Source: Alisma plantago-aquatica (lineage: Eukaryota; Streptophyta; Magnoliopsida; Alismatales; Alismataceae). Taken from it: 64,000 nucleotides of DNA. The stretch lies in contig OY856413.1 in the NCBI GenBank assembly GCA_963693085.1, forward strand, positions 747,952,556 through 748,016,555. Reading direction: 5' to 3'. A program made the translations under genes and the position numbers. Shown here in pieces: positions 1 to 10,870 of this stretch. Numbering within the stretch: position 1 is the first letter of the stretch; every line of letters begins with the position of its first letter. The notes under the pieces are model-generated. The model ran no database searches, was not told the DNA's origin, and was given only the letters and a program-made list of their open reading frames with translations.

Positions 1-2566
1 GGGAGAATAAAACATTCCCCACGGCAAATAAATACACACCCTCTATGGGTGGTTGTACATAAATCACACTACTTTAAATTAAATAGAACATAAATCAACA
101 TCCTAGAAAAAGTAGTTATGGCAAGAATAATCTTGTGGATCAATAAGAATGGAAGTGGGGTTAAAAATCCAAACAATAAGAAACTATGATCTAATATGAG
201 GCACAAGAAATTAGGGTTTCAAGAAAAGAGTTAGGTTCAATTAAGCCTCATTATCAAATATTAGGTTAAGGCAAAAATATCCCAACTAAGGTGTTAGATG
301 CAATACCTCTTCCTTAGAGTCCTAGAAACCACTTTTCAGAACCTTTAAACGAGATCATGGTCCACTTGTCCTAATATCATTATCATATCCGTGTATTAGA
401 ACAATGTACATTCATTAAAGACTTAAAACCCCAAAGTTACCAACTTTTTCAACAAATCCTCAATTGAAAATATCATCACTGTCTTAGTTAGGGTTTTCTG
501 ATCAAAATAACGTATAATTTTAGGTATTTTAGAGATATGGACTTTTAGATGCATTTTTGGTGATTTTTAACTAATTAATTCGTTTTCTAGAAAATTAGCT
601 TCGATAAAACTTGAAATCAAACCAGAATCTTTTTCTGAGTTCAAAACATATTTTATTTTTATTTTTGGACAAAGGAAAAAATAGTTATGATTTATTGAAA
701 TTCAACCAATTGGAAATTGCCACATCATCAAACTAAGCGAGAGAGGGGGCAGGGCCCACCTGCTGACTTGGCCCAATAAGGGGTGGCCAAGTCACGTGGT
801 CAAAGCCGGGTCAAACCAACTCAAAACAAAGACAAAAAGGCAGTAATGCCCTTGCGTGAAACAAAGACGAGAAGAGAAGGTGGGGGGGGGTAAACACAAC
901 ATTTCGGAAGGGAACTCATCCCCTTCCCTTGCCTATGCCATGACGACGACCTACAAGCAGCAACTTGCTTGTGATTTTGGGTGAATCCAGGATACACAAT
1001 GAAAATATTTGTACAAGTATGCAAAAGAAAGAGAAGAGAAATCCGAATCTGATAGTACCTTCAATTGGTCCAGAGACAAAGTGAGGAGGGAGAGAGGAGC
1101 ACCACAAGCCCTGTGCCTTTGGTGGCTCATCGGGGGTCAAAATGGTGGTGAGTTGAGCAATTGGATATAGGGTTGAGTTGCAAAGTTGTTGGAGAGATTT
1201 GGGGTAGGGGCATTTATAGGCAAGGGGGTATAGGTTAGGGTTTTGGTACTCGAGGTGAGAGTAGAACTCCGACTAGTTTGGGGGTTTCTCGAACATTCAT
1301 CAAATCACAAAAACTTTAGGGTAATACAACGTGGAATCTTGTTAGGAGTCTAGAGTAACAAAATCTTTGAGATTTCATTGAGTATAGGAAGAGATAAAGA
1401 AATTTGAAAATCGAGTTTTTTGTTCCTGTCCTTCCCGAGGAGACCCGAGGTAGGAGATGGCTATGTGCCATCAGATCCATGGACCCGGGTCAACCGAGGG
1501 ACCCCAGCCATTCGATCACACACCTAGAGAGAGGAGTCCTTGTGACATTTCATTTTCCTATTTGAATTATAATTCGACTAAAGTGATATATATATTATTT
1601 AATAAATTACTCTTTCTTATTTTGAGGGCTCAAATAGTTTCCAAATCTAATAAAAATTGACAACCCAGTTGATTTTGACGTGCCGAACCCAAATATGGAA
1701 TTAGTTTTGCCTTTTAGGGACTTTTAATGGGTTAAATAATTCAAAACTCATTTTCTCTTTCCTCCTTCATTTATGACTCTATGATTATCAAAATATGATC
1801 AAATTTCACCCATGTGTCCCAATTAATGTGTTAGATACAATTTTTCCATTAATTGATCATGTTTGCGCCATTTATTTAATTTATTCTCAAATTGGATATT
1901 CTACACACTTTCTCTCTCCTAAATTAATAGGTATATTAAAGATTATCAAAATTATATGAAAATCCATGTAAAGGCTATTTTTAATGTGTAGATCACAAAT
2001 CTAAGGTTAGTTTCCACTTTTGGAGTCATTAACTATTTTATTTAATATTTTGAGGGAAACTCATCTTTTCTTTTCAATATAAAAGAGATATAATTATTGT
2101 TGTCCCAAAATTATGAAACTTGGCCTACAAGTCAAACCAAACCCAAGGAAAACTGATCTCAACTTATTTTTAACCAATTAGTGTTCCTTTTATGAATTCT
2201 ATCCCATTATCCAATATTACCAATATTTCTCATATTAATTAATTACATATCACATTAACATGTTTAAAGAAACATTATTCATTCCTTTTTATCTTCCTTG
2301 CTCCATAAGGCTAAGGAATGATCTAGAACGAATATATTTATATTAATATGTTACATGAGTGGTAAATTTGCATATTAGCCCCTTATTAAAATATTTACTG
2401 TGGTATTTGTGCATAAACCCCTTTATTGGCATAAAAGATGAACTAATGTCCATGAAACCACCATAATATGCACAAATTAAATAGTAAGGCCAAGAAGGAT
2501 AGAAATGAAAGGAAAAGATGGGAAAGAGGATCAAAAGACAAAATGCCCAAGATTCGGTATGTTACA
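1..2566 (-). mobile_element. Partial gypsy-type LTR, cut by window start
   Basis: AT-rich, non-coding sequence ending at 2566 in GTTACA, so the minus strand begins TGTAACATACCG. That is a typical plant gypsy LTR start and resembles the start of the solo LTR at 16808. A minus-strand TATA-like box (TATAAATG, complement of 1211-1218) is followed in the minus sense by pyrimidine-rich sequence, as expected of an LTR promoter. The other end lies outside the window, so a target duplication cannot be tested. It appears to sit in the same Athila relic as the next features. The short ORFs inside show no protein similarity and are treated as noise. Confidence 0.55.
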
Positions 2567-2692
2567 CGCCTACTGTACCTTCTCTTGTCCCTGACTAGAC
2601 CTGGCAAATATAGTATTGGTAAGGTAGTAGTGCATGATATGAGCAAACGAGTGCTCGATGTCGGTGATAGAGTTCCTATGCTAACTGATTGA

Positions 2693-2952
2693 GTGGCCTT
2701 GTGGCAAATATGTCAAAATCTTCCATGTATCGGTGTATGTGAACTCGATGTTGGTGCATCACACCTCTCCATGCAGAAAACCATAGATGGTGTTGAACTC
2801 CTCCAACGTCATATGGTTATGGGAGTTGAAGAGGCAGAACTTCACCCATCCGTCACACCATCCTTCCCTATTCTGGAGGATGTAGCACACTTCCATGGAT
2901 GTCAAGAACTCACATACGATGTATTTATAGGTGGGCCGATCACCAAAGAAAG
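2693..2952 (-). pseudogene. Athila-type downstream ORF, distal part, interrupted
   Basis: Minus-strand reading with the pattern found in the ORF downstream of integrase in Athila-lineage elements: EFLTSMEV, then KFCLFNSHNHMTLEEFN and a final IYGFLHGE. The proximal part lies at 12683-12871, beyond the element inserted at 2953-12682. The reading frame is continuous across the inserted element if one copy of the GAAAG target duplication is removed, so the two parts were one ORF. Assignment to the Athila ORF (plant transposon protein type) rests on recalled family pattern, not on a search. Its role in these elements is uncertain (sometimes called env-like). Confidence 0.55.
2948..2952. repeat. 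Target site duplication GAAAG, left copy
   Basis: GAAAG lies directly outside the TG of the LTR at 2953 and is repeated directly after the CA at 12682 (12683-12687). A 5-bp duplication is normal for Ty3/gypsy insertions and fixes both element ends. Confidence 0.95.
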
Positions 2953-3661
2953 TGTCACGCCCCAATCTCACATTTAACCACAAACCACGAGATTAAGACG
3001 CGACAGGATGGGATTTACACATAAGCCAATCACTCTTCACTTTTTAAAACCTTTTAAAGATATTAATAGGAAAATCCGATTTATACTGTAAAATGAAACT
3101 AAACAAACTGCGGAAGCATCTTTATTAAACTGACTCGCAAGATAAACAGAGTCTACAGCATATTACATTTATCCGACATAAAATAAAGCATAACAGACAA
3201 TTTACATCTCTGTACACATTCACTCTCTCCCTCACACCTTGTCCCGAAGATCGAGGGGAATGGACTAAGAGACCTCTAACTACCAACTACGAACCTTCTA
3301 TCGACTAGGCGTAACGATAAATCGATCCTTCTGATTTCCTGCTGCTGATGATAACCTGAAAATGTTTTGAGTAGAGGTATGAGCCTACTCGCTCAGTGAA
3401 TAGCATTTCACTTAGCTATCAATAAACAACTCATCAGGTTTATAAACTGAAAATAAACATATATGCAGAACTAAGCAAGGCAGTTCTAAATACATAACAA
3501 ATATACAGATAATAACCACATTCTAAATCATCAACAGGTAATTCAGGTAAATGAACAGTTATATAAATTTACTGTGAACCTACATGATTATTTATTCATT
3601 TTATTATGCCCTAAATATATGCAGTGTACTCTGCATATAAAGATCCGCAGCAAGTTCATGC

Positions 3662-4022
3662 TACGGTCCCACCGTACAAGACTTAGCGACACACCCGGGA
3701 AATGCTAAGTCTGACTTCCAGCCCTGTTCTGCTACAGGACCCCTGGCTCTCCGGCCAGACACATAGGCTCTACGGCCTCAAGGCACTACTCTGAGTGCTC
3801 TAGACCCCTCTAGTTTGAGTACGCAAACATAGAGAGTCCACAGGGTTACCACCGGAATTACTCAACCGGTTGGTGTTGGATAACCCTCCTTTCCCAGTGC
3901 CACCGAAATTACTCAATCGGTTGGTGTTGGACACTGTATCTCAACCCTCGTGCCACCAGAATTACTCAACCAGTTGATGTTGGACACGAGTTTCAGCCCT
4001 AAGTTGCAGATACCTGTTAGGG
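3662..4022. repeat. Train of 12 consecutive hairpins in the LTR
   Basis: Successive perfect inverted repeats, read on the plus strand: TACGGT/ACCGTA (3662-3676), ACTTAGC/GCTAAGT (3681-3710), CCTGT/ACAGG (3723-3738), CTGGC/GCCAG (3743-3758), AGGC/GCCT (3765-3778), GCACT/AGTGC (3783-3798), CTAGA/TCTAG (3800-3813), GTTTG/CAAAC (3813-3828), three larger hairpins (3842-3990, separate entry) and CCCTAA/TTAGGG (3997-4022). Almost the whole segment is base-paired with 3-16 nt loops. It lies 0.7-1.07 kb from the LTR 3' end in the element's sense, so it is probably transcribed (R/U5), though the transcription start was not mapped. Function unknown. Confidence 0.85.
3842..3990. repeat. Three hairpins: shared 32-nt loop, three different stems
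   Basis: Units at 3842-3887, 3895-3936 and 3947-3990. Loops are each exactly 32 nt and nearly identical (CCACCGGAATTACTCAACC... type). The closing stems are unrelated but each perfectly paired: AGGGTTA/TAACCCT, CAGTG/CACTG and CTCGTG/CACGAG. Inside the loop, units 1 and 2 also show a compensatory change (ACCGG/CCGGT against ACCGA/TCGGT); unit 3 does not keep that inner pairing. This is the pattern expected if pairing, not sequence, is maintained. Confidence 0.88.
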
Positions 4023-4470
4023 GTTCTACGGTGTTAGGGCATCTAGGTCTATACTTGATTAACAAATAAACAAATAACAGGAAAAATTACATTCCATACA
4101 TAATGCACAATCTGAATATTACAAGAAGCGCATATATAACCTTTATCGTAATTAAACACGAATCAGTATCATTTATCCAGTTTCAAATGCTAAACGTCTA
4201 ATTTGAAATCAGTAAATACATTGCAACTATAGAACATGAAATTGCATCATTTTCACTAAGCATATTAAGTAATTCAAATCCAATGAATCTAATATACTCT
4301 ATTTCGTGTACTACACTGTTTAAAGGTTATACTAATTGATTCAAAGCAATTAAGCATTTAAATTGAGTTAAATACTGATTTCTAAATGAACTACTACTCA
4401 CCCACTTCGGTGTGTTCGTATACACCGAAAAACGTCCACAACCATGCCTAATTCTTCCCTTTACAGCAGA

Positions 4471-4643
4471 GTGCACGCCGTGCACCTGGGCTGTACGCCG
4501 TGCACCTTCAATGCATCCTTATTCTACTTTTCTGCAACCTTGCACGCCGTGCAAACTAATTTGCACGCCGTGCACCTGGGCAGAAGCTCGTTCCGCTATC
4601 TGTAACTTTGCACGCCGTGCAAACTGAGTTGCACGCCGTGCAC
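4471..4643. repeat. Six-copy palindrome array, TGCACG-C-CGTGCA
   Basis: Copies at 4471-4485, about 4492-4505 (one arm imperfect, TGTACG), 4540-4554, 4561-4574, 4608-4622 and 4629-4643. Each is a 6-nt arm, a central C and the complementary arm; outer bases vary (GTG...CAC, TTG...CAA, TTG...CAC). Spacers are irregular, so this is not a tandem satellite. The array is repeated in the other LTR. Confidence 0.9.
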
Positions 4644-5801
4644 CTGCACAGAAACGGAAATCTTATTGTATACGAACTCGATTTAGCACCTAATTAAGGC
4701 TATAAGCTACAGATTCTAGATTTGGAATCTCAATCAAAAGCCAAGACTACCTTTCTTTGGTGTCTCATGCGTCCAAGGCCGAATTCGGGGCATTCGTTGG
4801 GTCTTCTTCAACCTTTGGTACAATCCGGTTCTAGCTTGCTTCACGTACAGGTGGACAGGTGGAAGCAACGGACTCGAATGGGTACTTAATCATGGCTGAT
4901 GACAGCAGATTCTTGCTCAAACCTCTTAGCCGGAGTTGAAGCTGTTGATTCGAGGTGTTAGCGGTGTCAAAACGAGCTCCTAGCTGCTGCTTCGTGCAGC
5001 TATGGCTGCTGCTACGTAGGGGCGCCGCCCCCTTTGCTTGGGCGCCGCTAAGGCATTGAGGAGAAGGAGAAAGATAGGGGAAGGTGACGACGCTGCTGGA
5101 TGAAGCTAAAGGACCAAGGACGCCCGCCCCTTTCCCCCTTTCTCTGGTCGACCTGCTGCTCCTGCAGATGGAGGCACCGCCCAAGCTAGAAGAAGCGCCG
5201 CTAGGGCGAGGGATGAGAGGGAAAGAAGGGTGGAGGAGGGTCGTTGGTCGGAGGTGCGAAGCCAAGGAATCGTCCTGGATTTCCCCTCTAGCTGTTGCTC
5301 GATCGAGCGCAGCCGTGCGCCGCTTTTGCGGCTGGTTTCTGTTCTATCGGGTAGTCAATCGGGAAAGAAGAAGAAGGGGCAAGGGTCGGTTCGCGGAGGG
5401 GCTGGAAAGCAAATTACCCAGCAAAAATCCAAAATTACTGCTAGGTCCCTGAACACTCAAATGCCCATATCTTTTAGCTCGGAAGTCGGTTTCGGGTGAT
5501 TTTTCTTGCAAACTCTCAAGCACGAGATTCTCTATCATCCCAGGGCATAAAATCATGTTGACTAGCTTATCACATCAGGTCAAAACACTTAATTGCAACA
5601 TTGGGTATTCAACTCAACCTAATTAACTAATTAATCAACGTTAATATCATTAGTCGCCTTAGGTGATTCAAACTCAACTATTGATTCATATATTAACTTA
5701 TTTTTGATTATCCACGATATTTAATTTGATACTCAACACTAATTGCGGTGTTTTACGTAATTTGAGGTATTTATTAGTTAATCAGGAAGTGGGTCATAAC
5801 A

Positions 5802-5840
5802 ACCTTTTCCCCTTAAAAGAATTTCGTCCCGAAATTCCTA
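5802..5840 (-). promoter_or_regulatory. Polypurine tract of the young gypsy element
   Basis: On the minus strand, AAGGGGAAAAGG lies directly 5' of the 3' LTR (start TGTTATGACC). It is preceded by GGGACGAAATTCTTTT, a signature just upstream of the tract in Del/Tekay chromoviruses. It primes plus-strand DNA synthesis during reverse transcription and confirms minus-strand orientation. Confidence 0.9.
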
Positions 5841-6239
5841 AAAGAGAAAGGAGACGTGCTACTCATTTCTGACTCGTGTTTTTCTACGTAGCTCCCTCTA
5901 GGTTAAGATTTCTCCACAAAACTATTACTAATGGTATCTCACAATTCGCGAGTTTCTTGATCCTCCGATCAACCATATGTATAAGTCCCTTAACCTAGGA
6001 CACATCTGATCTGATTCCAGATCGACCCACAAAACATTGTCCTTCCAGAACTGTTATAGCAGTATCTCATTTTATGATAACTACTGAGAAATTATCATAC
6101 TATTCATGCAGACAAACTAAAATTCTTAAATAAACAGAATACATGTCAATCTGGTGCTAAATTAAAATCATGCAATATAACTGTTAAAATCATCGCTACA
6201 TATCATACTGCAAATTGATATCAAAATACTTGATTCATC

Positions 6240-6360
6240 GTACACCCTATCCTCAGGGTTTCATTTGCATCGTTCATTCATCACATGCCAACACCCTACT
6301 CTTAGGGTTATCTCATTCACTAATCACATGGCAACACCCTACTCTTAGGGTTTCCATTAT
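6240..6360. repeat. Three ACCCT/AGGGT hairpin repeats
   Basis: Three copies of ACACCCT-(6 nt)-AGGGTT, about 43-55 nt apart, each able to form a 5-bp stem; the loops differ (ATCCTC, then ACTCTT twice). Inside the young element, between the integrase remnant and the polypurine tract. The rest of 5841-6880 is AT-rich with no recognisable coding. Confidence 0.7.
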
Positions 6361-6889
6361 CTCATCTGTTTGATTGCAATTCAAATCACAATACGGTATC
6401 ATTCTGGAACTAGCAGAGCAGTATATTTCAAATCATTGTAATTACCGAGTAATGTTTATATCATGCATGCAGACAGATTAAAAATTCATAAATATTCCAC
6501 TCTCAAGTCAATTTTGGCACATACGCACTGAATTCATGTAATTGAACATCCTATTACATCAATAAGAGTAATTTACTTTACCTATAAGAAACCATCTGTA
6601 AAATTTATCAATTGTCTGAAATTTCTCGAAGTACGTGCATGTCAACCAAATTCCTGGTTTATGCACCACATAACTCAATTAAGAGATATTTTCGTATCAT
6701 AACACAAATATTTAATGGTACTTGAGAATTTCTGATAATATCTCAGAGAAACGATTCATGTAAAATTTAAATCATACACATTAACATAACTGGAAGCATG
6801 CAATTTGGTTTATTTACATATTTTAATGCTATCTTACTATCTTGAAATCATGCACCTAATGGTTTACCAAAATTGCATTGCCTGGGTTT

Positions 6890-7280
6890 ATATTCAAACC
6901 GAACCATTATCACTTGTGTAATTCTAAACTCAACATTCACACTAGCAAACTCTATAAGACTTAAATGTTCTTCCCAACTTTCACTGAGACGCATAACATA
7001 TGCTCTCAGCATGTCCTTAAGAGTCTGAATGGTTCTCTCAGACTGACCATCCGTATGCGGGTAAAAAGGTTGTACTGAATCTTATCTTTGTGCCCGAAGC
7101 ACGATGCAACTGTTCCCACAACCTAGATGTGAATTTAGGTTCTCAAAATGACATGATTGAATCTGGATTACCAAGCAACCTAATTATTTTATCCACGTAT
7201 CTTAGTCAAGTTTCGAGACATCAAAGGTCGACTTAATATGAAGAAAGCGAGCAGACTAAATTAATCTGTCCACAATCATT
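6890..7280 (-). pseudogene. Degenerate gypsy integrase fragment
   Basis: Translating the minus strand in shifting frames gives pieces of the integrase core: FTSRLWEQLHRASGTK, then TDGQSERTIQTLKDMLRA and a weak SLIEFA. The order matches the region around the second Asp and the Glu of the D,D-35-E core. Frameshifts and stops break it throughout, and no continuous ORF remains. It lies 3' of the RNase H piece in the element sense, as expected in gypsy pol. Non-functional. Confidence 0.75.
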
Positions 7281-7761
7281 CATATCAAATCACAACCTCT
7301 AGGTGTCCTGGGAAATCTTACCACAAAATCCATTGTGATAAATTCTCATTCCCATTCAGGCATAGAAAAAGATTACAAGGTAATTATAGATCTCTAGGGT
7401 TCAGCTTTAACCTACTGGTACACACTACTTCTAACCACGTACTCAGTTACATCCTTCTGCATATCCGACCATCCATTTCAACTTCTTGGGATTCATATAC
7501 ATCTTAGTGTTTTCCTGAAAGCATAGCGTACATCAATACATACATTTCCATAAGAATCTTTTCTTTTAGGATTTTCCCCTTAAAAGAATTTTACTCCATC
7601 TCGAGATACACACAACATGTCACGCTAAATCAACATATTATCATTTAAAAAAAAACTTAAACTCTAGTCTCTTTTCCTTCTATCATGTCATGCATAGTCT
7701 GGTTTAACTCACTATCACCCTATTGTAGTTCCTTGATCTGATCATAAGAAGTAAGCTTAAC

Positions 7762-7944
7762 TTACATCTGTATAATCAAATCACTCTGTGCTGTCACTCC
7801 TAAATCTAGGTTCAACTCCCACATTTCTACTAGCAGGTCTCGATTGAAACCTGCCGTAGAAAATGCATTAACTGTTGAACTTGACTTTCTACTGAAAGCA
7901 TCATCCACCACATTCTCTTTACTAGGGTGATAATCTATTGTCAC
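7762..7944 (-). pseudogene. Degenerate RNase H C-terminal fragment
   Basis: A minus-strand 60-codon stretch beginning with TIDYHPSKENVVDDAFSRK, matching the conserved end of gypsy RNase H (YHPGKANVVADALSR in typical members). The usual Ala-Asp before ALSR is altered. No catalytic part of reverse transcriptase or RNase H is recognisable upstream, so this is a relic within a defective interior. Confidence 0.8.
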
Positions 7945-8575
7945 ATCATAAAGATAGTGACACCATATCTTTAAAACATGAACTACATCAACTATCTTTA
8001 GATCATAATCGGATAATACTCTGATTTCTATGCTACCTTCTTATAGTTACATTTTAGGTTTATGTCTTACTCATTCCTCTAAATCATCTCATGTTGTTCA
8101 TGTACCGATCAGGTTATCTTCTTCAAAACCCTAGATCGTTATCAAAACCAGTTTACTTTTCATAGAACAAATCTCAAGATCTTTATTTAACAAAGATATT
8201 GGCATACAAGGTTACATCACTAATGATATCCTTTAAACTACTTCAGCCCTAATCATCCTAGGGTTTTGGTCTAAATCAATATCATAGCATTTGTATGTGT
8301 GTGGTCGATTATATAGATCAAATTTATTTGCTTGGATCAATAGCATATTAATCCAATACTCAACTTTAATTACATTTAGCTGCAAATTCAGTTTTATAAT
8401 AGTTTCTGTAATTCGTTTATTAAACTGTAAACAGAAACTCCAAAAATTTTGAAAATTTTATATGTTGTACCTAATGAAGTTATAGACCTCCAGTAAAAAT
8501 TTCAGATCATTTCAAGTTACCAATAATTAATTAAAAATCAAACAGTGCGCTACTATATAGCAGTCTGCAGCAGAT

Positions 8576-8599
8576 TCGGTCGAGTTGCAACTCGACCGA
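8576..8599. repeat. 24-nt perfect palindrome (first of two copies)
   Basis: Arms TCGGTCGAGTTG and CAACTCGACCGA meet without a spacer. A second, slightly imperfect copy at 8762-8788 (ATCGGTCGAGTT, T, GCAACTCGGCCGAT) lies about 190 nt away. Both are in the interior on the primer-site side. A perfect 24-nt palindrome in AT-rich sequence is not expected by chance. Confidence 0.85.
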
Positions 8600-8761
8600 C
8601 ACCTTACTGTAGAGATCAAAAGTCATCCAAAAATTACGCCAAATTAATAGAGTGTCTAAAATTTGTGATTTTCAAACATAATTAAAATTTGGGATCAATT
8701 GGACGTACCAATAAAAAGATAAAATTCAATTACCACACTGCTATATAAATCTGAAAATGTG

Positions 8762-8788
8762 ATCGGTCGAGTTTGCAACTCGGCCGAT
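8762..8788. repeat. Second leader-side palindrome copy
   Basis: Near-perfect dyad sharing the GGTCGAGTT / GCAACTCG arms with 8576-8599, with one central insertion and one arm mismatch. Sequence around the two copies is otherwise unlike. Confidence 0.8.
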
Positions 8789-9688
8789 AAACAAGTCAGA
8801 GCATTATTCAAAAATTCTAATATCTTCCAATGTTGTTCACATTTTATATATACAAATCATATCCCAATTTTAGCCAAATTAGAGTTACATATAAGATACT
8901 AAAAATCATTTAGCGAGACATTCTATTTATCAAATTCTGTATTCATGCGTTATTTGAATCCTAATTTGGGCCAATTAGGGTCTATGCTTCTCAAGCCCTA
9001 ATTCTCAAGATTAAGAACATTTATACTTCTATTCTTATGTTACTTGTGAATAGGAGTCATTAGATCCCAGTAACGCATCCTGCCAGCCGGACCAGGCCGA
9101 ACCTGTAGTCCTGAAGCCAAGAGCTACTCGGGATTAATCAACCCCTATTAATCTAAAACATGTGGAAAGAATATCCACTTAGGGCAACTTACTTATACAT
9201 GATTTCGGATCTACTTTAATACAAGGAAAACAAACATTAAACAATTCACTTCATGTCACATCAATATAAAAGAATCATGCTTATTGTACAACTGGAAGTC
9301 TAAATTCATGCATATAAGAACGTTTATAGTGATCTTTATTCAATAAGCAATATAAGGTAGGAGCTATATCACATTCTTTATTTAACCTCTTACTCCTACA
9401 TAAATTTCTGATTTCTTAACCCTAAGATTTCTAGGGTTTTCTCTCTAGTCTATCCTTCCTCTGTATACCTGGCCAGGGCATCCAGAGACGAACAGACAGA
9501 GTAGCTTGATACTGGTCAATCTAAGTATTCAGACACCTGGCCAGGGTATCTAAACACTCAGATCTTCCAGAGCTAAAACACATCATTCATTATTCGTCTT
9601 ACTTATAACCTTATCTTTTAACCCTAATGATTCTTAACGACTCATCTTAAGCTCATTACTTGATTCTCGTGACCACATCCTCTTCCTG

Positions 9689-9738
9689 CTATCTGTAATA
9701 GTATAACAGGACACTTCCTGTTAGAAAATTACAGATAG
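9689..9738 (-). promoter_or_regulatory. Strong stem-loop just downstream of the primer site
   Basis: An 11-bp stem (CTATCTGTAAT / ATTACAGATAG), a symmetric four-by-four internal loop, then an 8-bp stem (TAACAGGA / TCCTGTTA) with a 4-nt loop. In the element sense it begins about 80 nt after the primer site, in the 5' leader, where retroelement RNAs often carry dimerisation or packaging structures. That role is inference. Confidence 0.75.
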
Positions 9739-9815
9739 AAGAAAGACGCCTAAACCTTAATCCTATTGGTCTCTTATCGTCCCCTGACCTTGAGTAACTA
9801 TGTACTCAAACCAAG

Positions 9816-9827
9816 GCTCTGATACCA
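9816..9827 (-). promoter_or_regulatory. Primer binding site, initiator tRNA-Met
   Basis: Minus strand reads TGGTATCAGAGC, complementary to the 3' end of plant initiator tRNA-Met, five bases inside the LTR at 9833. This is the minus-strand DNA priming site and establishes that 9833-12682 is the 5' LTR. Confidence 0.95.
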
Positions 9828-10721
9828 AGAGTTGTCACGCCCCAATCTCACATTTAACCACAAACCACGAGATTAAGACGCGACAGGATGGGATTTACAC
9901 ATAAGCCAATCACTCTTCACTTTTTAAAACCTTTTAAAGATATTAATAGGAAAATCCGATTTATACTGTAAAATGAAACTAAACAAACTGCGGAAGCATC
10001 TTTATTAAACTGACTCGCAAGATAAACAGAGTCTACAGCATATTACATTTATCCGACATAAAATAAAGCATAACAGACAATTTACATCTCTGTACACATT
10101 CACTCTCTCCCTCACACCTTGTCCCGAAGATCGAGGGGAATGGACTAAGAGACCTCTAACTACCAACTATGAACCTTCTATCGACTAGGCGTAAGGATAA
10201 ATCGATCCTTCTGATTTCCTGCTGCTGATGATAACCTGAAAATGTTTTGAGTAGAGGTATGAGCCTACTCGCTCAGTGAATAGCATTTCACTTAGCTATC
10301 AATAAACAACTCATCAGGTTTATAAACTGAAAATAAACATATATGCAGAACTAAGCAAGGCAGTTCTAAATACATAACAAATATACAGATAATAACCACA
10401 TTCTAAATCATCAACAGGTAATTCAGGTAAATGAACAGTTATATAAATTTACTGTGAACCTACATGATTATTTATTCATTTTATTATGCCCTAAATATAT
10501 GCAGTGTACTCTGCATATAAAGATCCGCAGCAAGTTCATGCTACGGTCCCACCGTACAAGACTTAGCGACACACCCGGGAAATGCTAAGTCTGACTTCCA
10601 GCCCTGTTCTGCTACAGGACCCCTGGCTCTCCGGCCAGACACATAGGCTCTACGGCCTCAAGGCACTACTCTGAGTGCTCTAGACCCCTCTAGTTTGAGT
10701 ACGCAAACATAGAGAGTCCAC

Positions 10722-10870
10722 AGGGTTACCACCGGAATTACTCAACCGGTTGGTGTTGGATAACCCTCCTTTCCCAGTGCCACTGAAATTACTCAATCGG
10801 TTGGTGTTGGACACTGTATCTCAACCCTCGTGCCACCAGAATTACTCAACCAGTTGATGTTGGACACGAG
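10722..10870. repeat. Second copy of the shared-loop hairpin trio
   Basis: Same as 3842-3990, offset by 6880 bp. One C-to-T change lies in the second loop (CACCG to CACTG); all three closing stems are unchanged. Confidence 0.88.

Larger units (their letters stand above)
2953..5801 (-). repeat. 3' LTR of the young gypsy element
   Basis: 2849 bp, TG...CA bounded, nearly identical to 9833-12682. Differences seen: C/T at 3290, C/G near 3315, C/T near 3904, G/C near 3997, G/A near 4870, A/G near 4928, and a 1-bp indel near 5238. It contains a hairpin train (3662-4022), a palindrome array (4471-4643) and a GC-rich stretch (about 4860-5450). ORFs in the GC-rich stretch recur in the other LTR but match no protein family known to me and are read as LTR noise. 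Confidence 0.95.
7945..9688 (-). other. Non-coding leader-side interior of the young element
   Basis: Where gag, protease and reverse transcriptase would normally lie there is AT-rich sequence with no recognisable domain. Two long palindromes (8576-8599, 8762-8788) and two CCTGGCCAGG palindromes (about 9467 and 9537) are the only clear structures. In the element sense this lies between the primer site and the RNase H remnant. Confidence 0.6.

Noticed and set aside
4471..4643. CRISPR-like array (palindromic repeats with spacers)
   Set aside because: Plant nuclear context, spacers of unequal length, repeats inside LTRs and copied with them, no cas genes.
4831..5556. Overlapping ORFs of 70-144 codons in the GC-rich part of the LTR (repeated at 11711-12437)
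   Set aside because: Open on both strands because of GC richness, serine/arginine-rich with no domain, and identical only because the LTRs are identical.
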